Source of the DNA: Lysobacteraceae bacterium | Lineage (GTDB): Bacteria > Pseudomonadota > Gammaproteobacteria > Steroidobacterales > Steroidobacteraceae | NCBI GenBank assembly: GCA_012516015.1 | Contig: JAAYXG010000105.1 | Location: forward strand, 1-6,061 | Direction of reading: 5' to 3' | Length of the DNA: 6,061 nt | Shown here: one piece after another, positions 1-5,758 of the stretch | How positions within the stretch are numbered: position 1 is the first letter of the stretch | Layout: every line of letters begins with the position of its first letter | Program-made: the position numbers and the translations under genes | The notes under the pieces: model-generated | The model's database searches: none | Told to the model about the DNA's origin: nothing | Seen by the model: only the letters and a program-made list of their open reading frames with translations

Positions 1-825
1 GCGCTCGTGGGTACGTGTAATCCCGCTATTCTCGCAGCGGGCAAATCCATCCGTTGGGTTCAGGTCTATAACGCAGGCGTCGAAGACTGCGTTTCGGTCC
101 CGGCGCTGCGCGAGCGCGGCATTCTCGTGACGAACATGCAGCGAATCATGGGGCCGGTCATCGCAGAGCATGCGACCGCCATGATGCTCGCGCTCACTCG
201 TCGTCTCGATGCCTTCATCCCGGCACAGCGCGAACGCGCGTGGCGGCCTCAAGCGGCCGAAGGAAGACTGACTCTCGTCGAGGGGAAGACGCTGCTCGTC
301 GTCGGCCTCGGTGGGATCGGTACCGAGATTGCTAGGCGCGGACATGCATTGGGTATGCGCGTGATCGCAACGCGTGCTAGCGGGCGCACTGGACCGGAAT
401 TCGTCAGCTATGTCGGCTTGCCGGATGAGTTGCTCAAGTTGGCGAGCGAAGCTGATGTCATTGTGAATGCAACGCCGCTGACACCGGAGACGACAGATAT
501 CTTCGACGCGGACTTCTTCGCGCAGATGAAACCGACCGCCTACTTCATCAATATCGCTCGAGGTAAGAGTGTCGTCACGTCCGCGCTCGTCGATGCGCTG
601 GAGAACGGCAAGATCGCCGGCGCCGGACTCGATGTGACCGAGCCCGAGCCGCTGCCCCCTAATCACCCGCTTTGGACGTTGCCGAATGTCATCATCACGC
701 CGCATGTCGCCGGGCGCTCGCATCTCGGATTCTCGGCGCAGATGGACGTCGTGGTGGAGAACGTCAAACGTTACGTCGCAGGCGATCGGATGTTGTCGGT
801 CGTAGATGTGGCTCGCGGTTATTAG
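1..825 (+). CDS. D-2-hydroxyacid dehydrogenase, NAD(P)-dependent (5' partial)
   Basis: This is the C-terminal 274 residues of a D-isomer-specific 2-hydroxyacid dehydrogenase, a cytosolic enzyme family that interconverts 2-oxo acids and D-2-hydroxy acids with NAD(P)H. The frame is open to the left edge, so the GTG at 7 is not the real start. Relative to usual family length (about 310-340 residues) some 40-70 N-terminal residues are missing. Numbering from the first in-window codon, the Rossmann motif GLGGIG lies at residues 102-107. The catalytic triad is visible as Arg187 (in NIARG), Glu216 (in DVTEPEP) and His235 (in TPHVAG). The segment AEHATAMMLALTRR, typical of the hinge before the nucleotide-binding domain, is also present. 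The stop is TAG at 823-825. Substrate cannot be assigned from sequence; glyoxylate/hydroxypyruvate reductase-like and phosphoglycerate dehydrogenase-like members share these motifs. No functional link to the downstream genes is evident. Confidence 0.93.
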   Translation, partial: ALVGTCNPAILAAGKSIRWVQVYNAGVEDCVSVPALRERGILVTNMQRIMGPVIAEHATAMMLALTRRLDAFIPAQRERAWRPQAAEGRLTLVEGKTLLVVGLGGIGTEIARRGHALGMRVIATRASGRTGPEFVSYVGLPDELLKLASEADVIVNATPLTPETTDIFDADFFAQMKPTAYFINIARGKSVVTSALVDALENGKIAGAGLDVTEPEPLPPNHPLWTLPNVIITPHVAGRSHLGFSAQMDVVVENVKRYVAGDRMLSVVDVARGY

Positions 826-853
826 GCGGCTTCGCAGCGTGTAGCGTGCGAGG

Positions 854-928
854 GGACGTGTAGACGTCAGAGCACGAGCTCCGCCTTCTGACGTCTACAC
901 GATTGCACGCCCACACGTCTACACGTCC
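854..928. repeat. Inverted-repeat element with two alternative right arms
   Basis: This element sits in the gap after the dehydrogenase. The left arm at 857-871 (CGTGTAGACGTCAGA) is exactly complementary to 887-901, giving a 15-bp stem with a 15-nt loop. Part of the same left arm, 854-867 (GGACGTGTAGACGT), is also exactly complementary to 915-928. The two pairings are mutually exclusive. No T-run follows either stem, so it is not a canonical intrinsic terminator, although it could still block or stabilise the 3' end of the dehydrogenase mRNA. Direct evidence is base complementarity only; any function is inference. Confidence 0.8.
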
Positions 929-988
929 GCAAGAGGAACCGCGCACGCTCTGCAAGCGTTCTTCGGACAACTCTAATGCGGTCACTCC

Positions 989-3153
989 ATGTCCGAGAAC
1001 GCGGTTTCTACCGGCCTGTTCGACGCGGGCCGAAATTGTTGGCGCATCGAGCGTGCGGAACGCGCCGCGTTCTTGATCGACGCCGATGCGTACTTCAAGG
1101 CCTTCGTCGCGGCCGCGCGCAAGGCGCATCGTTCCATCCTGATTACGGGCTGGGACTTTCATAGTCGCACGCGTCTCTTGTGCGCGGACGAGCGGGGGAG
1201 GGAGCTCGAGCTCGGCCGTTTCTTGAACGACCTCGTGCGGCGCAAACGCGGGCTGCAGATACACATTCTGATCTGGGACTATCCGATGATCTTCGGCCTG
1301 GATCGCGAGTGGGCGCCGACCTACGGATTCGGCTGGAAGCCGCGCAGGCGCATTCAGTTCAGATACGACAATACGCATCCGGTCGGCGCATCGCACCATC
1401 AAAAGATCGTCGTCATCGACGATGCGCTCGCGTTCTGCGGCGGGATCGATCTGACGTGCAAGCGGTGGGATACCTGCGATCACGCGCCGAACGATGCGAG
1501 ACGCGTCGTGCTGGGTGCCCCCTACCCGCCCTTTCACGATTTGATGATGGCGGTCGACAGCGATGCGGCGAAGTCGCTCGAGATCTCGTGCGCGAGCGCT
1601 GGCGGCGTGCGACGGGCGAAACGCTTGCACCTGCCTATGTGCGCGGCGCGGATCCGTGGCCCGATACATTGCAGCCGTCGGTGCGGCGGAATCTGCGCGT
1701 CGCGGTGTCGCGCAGCGCGCCGCCGTGCGAGGACGCCGAGGCGATCAGGGAGGTGGAGACGCTTTACCTCGATATGATTGCCGCGGCCCGCACATTCATC
1801 TACATCGAGAATCAATATTTCACGGCGGAGAAGGTCGGCGACGCGCTTGCTGCTCGTTTGGCCGAGTCCGATGGTCCCGAGATCATCGTCGTGCTGCGCC
1901 AACTGAGTCACGGCTGGCTCGAGGAGCTCACGATGCAGACGCTGCGCACGCGCCTCATCGAGAAGCTGCGCGCCGCCGATCGTCACGACCGGTTTCGCGT
2001 GTTTTATCCGTACATCGGCGGGCTGAAGGAGGGAACGTGCATCGACGTGCATGCGAAGCTGATGATCGTCGATGACGAGCTCGTGCGTATCGGCTCGGCG
2101 AATCTCGCGAATCGCTCGATGGGGTTGGATACGGAATGCGACCTCACGATCGCTGCCGAGGGGCGAGCCGATATCGCGCAGGCGATCGAGGCGCTGCGCT
2201 GCGAATTGCTCGGCGAGCATCTCGGCTGCGAGCCGGAGCGAGTGCGCGACGTCGTTCGCGAGAAAGGCAGTCTTCGAGCGGCAATCGACGCGTTGCAGAA
2301 CGACGAGCGGACGCTCGAGCCGCTGCGCGACCTTGCGCAGGCGTCCGATGCCGTGATGAGCGTTGCGAGCGTGGCGGACCCGGAAAAGCCCGTAGCACTC
2401 AGCAATCTCGCAACGCTGTTCGGCGCAGATGTGCCCGCGCGTCGCGGCGGGCCCGCGTGGGGAAAGATCGCAACGATCGTCTTTTCGATCGCGGCGCTCG
2501 CAGCGCTGTGGAAGCTCACGCCGCTTGCGGAGCTGCTCGAAGCGAATCGCGTGACGCAGTGGGCGCGCGATTTCGGTTCGAAGTGGTGGGCGCCGCTATT
2601 GACCGTGTTGGCGTACACGCCGGCCGCCGTCACGATGTTCCCGCGCCCGCTGATCACGTTGTTCGCCGTCGTGGCGTTCGGGCCGTGGCTCGGCTTTCTC
2701 TACGCCATGCTCGGCATCGAGCTTTCCGCGTGGCTTACGTTCGTCGCGGGCAAGCGGCTCGATCGCGAAGCCGTGCGCCGTGTCGCGGGCGCGAAGCTCA
2801 ACGACATCATTCAAGTTCTGCGTCGGCGCGGGCTGCTCGCGATCACCGCGCTCAGGCTCGTGCCGCTCGCGCCCTTTGCCGTCGAAGGCGTCGTTGCCGG
2901 CGCGGTGCGCGTGAAGCTGTGGCATTTCATGCTCGGAACGGCAATCGGCATTCTGCCCGGAACGCTCACCTCGACCGTCTTCGGCGACCAGCTCACGGCG
3001 GCGATGGAGGATCCGAGCAAAGTGAACTACTGGTTGATCGGCTCGGCGCTCCTCCTGCTCGCATCCGCGACATGGTTTGTGCGCCGCTGGCTCGTGAGCT
3101 CCGCTTCCGATCTATCGCGGCCCGATGAGGTGGGCGGCGCGCGTGCCGCCTGA
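989..3153 (+). pseudogene. Phospholipase D-like (two HKD motifs) fused to VTT/DedA membrane domain, frameshifted
   Basis: Two reading frames together encode one recognisable protein of about 721 residues. The first frame starts at ATG 989 (the first start after a stop at 974, with no strong Shine-Dalgarno site). It carries PLD motif 1: His137, Lys139 and Asp144 within ASHHQKIVVIDD, followed by GGIDLTCKRWD. After about 1580 the homology continues one frame back (DLVRERWRRATGE, then FIYIENQYF) to PLD motif 2, with His at 2050, Lys at 2056 and Asp at 2071, followed by GSANLANRS. A linker leads to a membrane domain with hydrophobic segments near 2467-2517, 2590-2750, 2830-2985 and 3028-3090, and with the VTT-type motif RLVPLAPF followed by AGAV. 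The family is expected to act on phospholipid head groups at the membrane (phospholipase or cardiolipin synthase-like); that activity is inferred. As written, the frame breaks between the two HKD motifs, and both are normally needed for one active site. A real lesion and a sequencing error are both possible. Confidence 0.85.
1571..1590 (+). other. Frameshift site in the PLD-VTT gene
   Basis: Upstream of here, family-like residues (PFHDLMMAVDSDAAKSL) are read in the frame of ATG 989. Downstream, DLVRERWRRATGE is read in the frame one base back. One inserted base between about 1577 and 1582 would join them without a stop. The site overlaps a 10-bp palindrome, CGAGATCTCG at 1579-1588. I see no X-XXY-YYZ slippery heptamer, so programmed -1 frameshifting is not supported. 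Confidence 0.75.
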
Positions 3154-3162
3154 AAGCGATCG

Positions 3163-3972
3163 GTGCGCGCGTCTGCGAGCAATCGGCAGGAGCGCCGAAT
3201 TCACGTCTCGATCGCGTCGTACAACGTACACAGTTGCGTCGGCATGGATCGGCGGCGCAAACCTGCGCGCATCGCTCAGGTCATTCGCGAGATGAACGTC
3301 GATGTGCTGGCGTTGCAGGAGGTCGACAATCAGCCCGGCGATGACGTCGAATCGATGCAGCTCGAGTACTTGTCGGACGTGCTCGAGATGGCGGCCGTGC
3401 CCGGGCTACGGATGATTCGCAGAACGGGCGAGTATGGCAATGCGATCTTGACGCGCTTTCCGATCCTCGCCGTGCGCCGCCACGACTTGAGCTTCCCATT
3501 GTGCGAGCCGCGCGGCGCGATCGACGTTCATCTCGACGTGTATGGTCGCACTGTGCGCGTCATCGCCGCGCACCTGGGCTTGCGCCGTCGCGAGCGGCGC
3601 TTTCAATGGCAGCGCGTGCTCGAGGCTGTCGCGAGCGAGAAGGACATTCCGACCTGCGTGCTCGGCGATATGAACGAGTGGTATCGCGGCGCGCAGACGC
3701 TCAAGGAGGCGCATGCCGTGTTCGGCGAGCCACCCGCGCCCCCGGCGTTTCCATCGTTTCTGCCTCTCCTGGCATTGACGCGCATCTGGGTGCGTCCGCC
3801 GGAGGCGATCGTTGCGATCGAAGCGCACCGTTCGTCGCTCGCTAAAGTGGCATCCGATCACTTGCCGGTGAGAGCGACGATCGATGTTCGTCGTTTAGGC
3901 GGCGTCGAGAACGTCAAGAGGGGCGCTGGGCTCTGGGCGCTGGGCTCTGGCCAGAAAGAGCAGCGACGCTGA
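3163..3972 (+). CDS. Endonuclease/exonuclease/phosphatase (EEP) family protein
   Basis: This is a 269-residue member of the DNase I/APE1-like metal-dependent phosphoesterase superfamily. Family motifs run in order: SYNVHSCVG with Asn21, LALQEVD with metal-ligand Glu53, YGNAILTRFPI (91-101), EPRGA, AAHLGL with His137, GDMNEW with Asp169 and Asn171, and SDHLPV with catalytic His233. The start is GTG 3163, the first start codon after the in-frame stop of the upstream gene at 3151. The next ATG (3244) would delete the Asn motif. The ribosome binding site is weak, and the 9-base gap to the PLD-VTT gene implies one operon and probable translational coupling. E. coli ybhP is a comparable EEP gene beside clsB, so a role with phospholipid substrates is plausible but inferred. 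Two oddities stand out. The usual LDRI motif reads LTRI (Thr206), and about the last 15 residues (from Gly254) are encoded by a heptad repeat. Substrate is unknown. Confidence 0.88.
   Translation: MRASASNRQERRIHVSIASYNVHSCVGMDRRRKPARIAQVIREMNVDVLALQEVDNQPGDDVESMQLEYLSDVLEMAAVPGLRMIRRTGEYGNAILTRFPILAVRRHDLSFPLCEPRGAIDVHLDVYGRTVRVIAAHLGLRRRERRFQWQRVLEAVASEKDIPTCVLGDMNEWYRGAQTLKEAHAVFGEPPAPPAFPSFLPLLALTRIWVRPPEAIVAIEAHRSSLAKVASDHLPVRATIDVRRLGGVENVKRGAGLWALGSGQKEQRR
3921..3957 (+). repeat. G-rich heptad tandem repeat (copy R1) inside the EEP gene 3' end
   Basis: The 14-mer GGGCGCTGGGCTCT occurs twice in tandem at 3921-3934 and 3935-3948. It is built of 7-base units of the form GGGCNCT and is followed by the palindrome TCTGGCCAGA (3946-3955). 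Four G3 tracts separated by 4-nt loops fit the G3-N1-7 quadruplex pattern on the coding strand. It is translated as part of the EEP C-terminus (GAGLWALGSGQ). Confidence 0.9.
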
Positions 3973-4026
3973 CTCGCATCGAGCTGGGTCTCGACACGCA
4001 AATTCGTATTCTGATCTAGATTCCTA

Positions 4027-4044
4027 AAGCCCAGCCCAGCGCCC
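4027..4044 (-). repeat. Inverted partner of the heptad repeat (copy R2)
   Basis: On the - strand this reads GGGCGCTGGGCTGGGCTT. The segment 4033-4044 is the exact 12-bp reverse complement of 3921-3932 and of 3935-3946. With R1 it bounds a roughly 124-base unit (3921-4044) in the convergent gap between the EEP gene and the SHOCT-like gene. The interior also holds a small hairpin, TCGAG/CTCGA at 3979-3994. Confidence 0.8.
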
Positions 4045-4059
4045 GGGCGCGGAGCGCCC
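4039..4059. repeat. GC-rich palindrome and short hairpin after the SHOCT-like gene
   Basis: GCGCCCGGGCGC at 4039-4050 is a perfect 12-bp palindrome. Overlapping it, GGGCGC (4045-4050) can pair with GCGCCC (4054-4059) around a 3-base loop. It lies four bases past the stop codon of the leftward gene ending at 4063. It might help end or protect that transcript, but there is no U-tract, so I do not call an intrinsic terminator. Confidence 0.45.
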
Positions 4060-4062
4060 CCT

Positions 4063-4788
4063 TCAGCTGTGCGCGCTCAAGATCCGCATCTTGCTCGCTT
4101 CGTACTCTGCTTCCGTCAGTACGCCGAGCTCTCGCAAGCGATGGTGCTCGCGCATTTCATCTCGCAAGAACTGGGGCTTCTCATGCGGTCGCGCCGCCTT
4201 CGCGGCATTGATGTCCTTGATGAGCTCGACGAAGAAGAGCTTGCCGCCGCGCGCGCTGCCGATCCCTCCGGTCACGCTCACGAGCGTTGCGTTGCCGTGC
4301 ACGCTGCGAAATTGCAGCGACTCCGTCGTGCGGCGAAGAAACAGCAGGAAGGTTCCGACGCTGACGAGCAGCGTGATGAGGGCGGCAATGAATCCCGGGC
4401 GGTCCCACGGCGTCGCCGTTGCGGACAAGGCGGAGAGGATCGCGCCCGCCGCAAGCACGACGAGGCCGATCGTCACGATGAGCCAGGTCCAGGAAATCTC
4501 GCGTACGCGCACCGGCTTTGCGTTCGCGAAGCGCAGGTCGACGTCGTACTTCTTCGGCAATCCATCCGGTCGTACGGAGCGAACTGAGAGAAAATGATCG
4601 TCCAGCAGCGCGAGCTCCGTTTCACATCCCCGCAGCGTGCTCTTGAGAGCGTACGTCGCACGGATCTTGCCGCGCGCACGGCGCACGGAAGGCGGAGCTT
4701 CTTCGGGTGCGGATTCAATGGAGATGTGTTCGGCGCGCGCGATCGGCATCCGTGCGACGGTAGGTAAGATCTCTGCTCGCGCGTTCAT
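4063..4788 (-). CDS. Two-helix membrane protein with SHOCT-like C-terminus, function unknown
   Basis: This 241-residue protein has no function I recognise. Residues 1-45 are polar and probably disordered. Residues 46-95 look beta-rich and soluble. Two membrane segments follow at about 101-123 (WLIVTIGLVVLAAGAILSAL) and 132-151 (GFIAALITLLVSVGTFLLFL), joined by a very short loop, then a second beta-rich stretch (155-190). The C-terminal part, about 207-238, contains LRELGVLTEAEYEASKMRIL, which matches the SHOCT pattern (short C-terminal helical domain, usually with Leu-Thr-x-x-Glu-aromatic and a basic-hydrophobic second helix). Soluble beta-rich segments flanking a helical hairpin suggest a membrane-anchored domain facing the cytoplasm; this is inference. 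The ATG start at 4788 is supported by GAGGG at 4794-4798 (reverse strand), five bases away. The gene converges with the EEP gene and probably has its own promoter in the long gap upstream. Confidence 0.8.
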   Translation of the reverse strand: MNARAEILPTVARMPIARAEHISIESAPEEAPPSVRRARGKIRATYALKSTLRGCETELALLDDHFLSVRSVRPDGLPKKYDVDLRFANAKPVRVREISWTWLIVTIGLVVLAAGAILSALSATATPWDRPGFIAALITLLVSVGTFLLFLRRTTESLQFRSVHGNATLVSVTGGIGSARGGKLFFVELIKDINAAKAARPHEKPQFLRDEMREHHRLRELGVLTEAEYEASKMRILSAHS

Positions 4789-4793
4789 TGCAG

Positions 4794-4798
4794 CCCTC
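4794..4798 (-). promoter_or_regulatory. Shine-Dalgarno site of the SHOCT-like membrane protein
   Basis: The reverse strand reads GAGGG five bases before the ATG at 4788-4786. It is a good match with good spacing, and it supports this start over the later in-frame ATG (Met14). Confidence 0.65.
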
Positions 4799-4800
4799 GC

Positions 4801-4994
4801 CGTGCCATGTCCAAGAGCAAGATTCCCTGCTCACAATTTCCCACGCACCGGGCGAGGGAGCGATCGAAATGCTAGGGCGCGCGTGCCGCTCGCAATGAGA
4901 ACTTCGTCACACGCGTCGCAATACACCGACAATGCTTCAGGGGGGCGTCAGGGGAAAGAGGAAGGGAGGCGGCAACTGTTAAGTCGATTTTTTA
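4801..4994. other. Non-coding gap, left part, no gene seen
   Basis: This is the left portion of the 354-base gap between the SHOCT-like gene and folE. I find no credible gene; open frames here lack family-like residues. It contains a direct repeat of TCAGGGG near 4938-4957 and a T-run (GATTTTTTA) just before the element at 4995. The promoter of the leftward gene should lie here, but no convincing -35/-10 pair can be picked by eye. Confidence 0.5.
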
Positions 4995-5137
4995 TGGGCT
5001 CTGGGCGATGGGCTCTGGGCTCTGGCCAGAAGTGGAGACGTTGGCTAGATATCAGGCCCCGGCTCCGTGACACATAGCTTCGAGTTTCAGAACCCAGCAT
5101 TCAGAGAGCAGGCGCATAGCCCATCGCCCAGAGCCCA
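4995..5137. repeat. 143-base element bounded by a perfect 20-bp inverted repeat (copies R3 and R4)
   Basis: The sequence TGGGCTCTGGGCGATGGGCT at 4995-5014 is exactly reverse-complemented at 5118-5137, with 103 bases between. R3 continues as 7-base units (TGGGCTC, TGGGCGA, TGGGCTC, TGGGCTC, TGGCCAG) to 5029 and includes the palindrome TCTGGCCAGA (5021-5030), which is also present in R1. Four G3 tracts with 4-nt loops (4996-5019) fit a G-quadruplex pattern on the + strand. R4 begins just after the folE stop, so a folE transcript would carry the fold-back. No target-site duplication and no U-tract are visible. It resembles a paired REP-like or small non-autonomous element; that identity is inference. 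Confidence 0.85.
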
Positions 5138-5142
5138 CCGCC

Positions 5143-5754
5143 TCACTCCATTCCGTCGATGAATCTCAAGAATTCCGCGCGCGTGCGGGCGTCCTCGCGG
5201 AAGTCTCCGAGCATCTTGCTCGTGACCATCGACACGCCACGCTTGTGCACGCCGCGAGTCGTCATGCATTGATGAACCGCGTCGATGACGACGCCGACGC
5301 CGCGAGGCTTCAAGACTTCGTCGATACAGCGTGCGATTTGCGCCGTTAGCTTTTCTTGCACTTGGAAGCGCCGAGCGTAGCCGTCAACGACGCGCGCGAG
5401 CTTGCTGATCCCGACGACTTTGTTCGTGGGCAGATATCCCACGTGCGCGCGTCCTATGATGGGCGCCATGTGATGCTCGCAGTGCGATTCGAACTCGATG
5501 TCGCGCAGCACGATCATCTCATCATAGCCTTCGACTTCCTCGAAGGTTCGCCGCAGGTAATCGGCTGGGTCGCTCAAGTATCCCGAGAACCAATCGCGAT
5601 ATGCGCGCACGACGCGCTTGGGCGTGTCCCTGAGCCCCTCCCGTTCGGGATCCTCGCCGGACCAGCGTAGCAGCGTGCGAATGGCTTCTTCTGCCTGTTG
5701 CTGAGTAACGGTCGGCGCGAGAGCGTTGGTTTTAGCGGTTTTCTTGTTGGTCAT
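5143..5754 (-). CDS. folE: GTP cyclohydrolase I
   Basis: This 203-residue enzyme converts GTP to 7,8-dihydroneopterin triphosphate, the first step of tetrahydrofolate synthesis and, in some bacteria, the entry to tetrahydrobiopterin or queuosine precursors. It forms a cytosolic decamer. The zinc ligands are visible: Cys92 and His95 in [10 protein letters not shown], and Cys163 in [10 protein letters not shown]. The blocks [20 protein letters not shown] (115-134) and TPKRVVRAY (44-52) are typical, as is the C-terminal DARTRAEFL. Length is normal and the gene appears intact. I chose the ATG at 5754 because it gives the usual N-terminal length, lies four bases after the upstream gene's stop, and is followed by a lysine-rich leader ([10 protein letters not shown]). 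A longer open frame to 5913 only overlaps the neighbour. It is probably expressed from the upstream dienelactone hydrolase-family gene's promoter, with translational coupling. No riboswitch is seen within the window. Confidence 0.97.
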   Translation of the reverse strand: MTNKKTAKTNALAPTVTQQQAEEAIRTLLRWSGEDPEREGLRDTPKRVVRAYRDWFSGYLSDPADYLRRTFEEVEGYDEMIVLRDIEFESHCEHHMAPIIGRAHVGYLPTNKVVGISKLARVVDGYARRFQVQEKLTAQIARCIDEVLKPRGVGVVIDAVHQCMTTRGVHKRGVSMVTSKMLGDFREDARTRAEFLRFIDGME

Positions 5755-5758
5755 GAGA

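Noticed and set aside
887..901. Rho-independent terminator after the dehydrogenase
   Set aside because: The stem is strong, but no run of T follows on either strand.
1571..1590. Programmed -1 frameshift in the PLD-VTT gene
   Set aside because: No slippery heptamer is visible. The nearby palindrome is only 10 bp with no loop. Homologues as I know them are continuous.
764..1669. 301-residue open frame on the - strand
   Set aside because: It lies antisense to the dehydrogenase end, the repeat and the PLD motif 1 region. Its composition is Arg/Ala-rich as expected from antisense of GC-rich genes, and no domain is recognisable.
1534..2220. 228-residue open frame on the - strand
   Set aside because: Antisense to the second PLD motif, with no family-like motifs.
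2136..3128. 330-residue open frame on the + strand inside the PLD-VTT gene
   Set aside because: It is an out-of-frame shadow that is extremely Arg/Ala-rich. The overlapping frame carries the conserved VTT residues and hydrophobic helices.
4637..5077. 146-residue open frame on the + strand across the start of the SHOCT-like gene and the gap
   Set aside because: It is antisense to a supported gene and then reads through the R3 repeat. No motif or ribosome binding site supports it.
3921..5137. CRISPR array from the recurring G-rich units
   Set aside because: The units are 7-14 bases in immediate tandem or inverted copies, without regular spacers or nearby cas genes.
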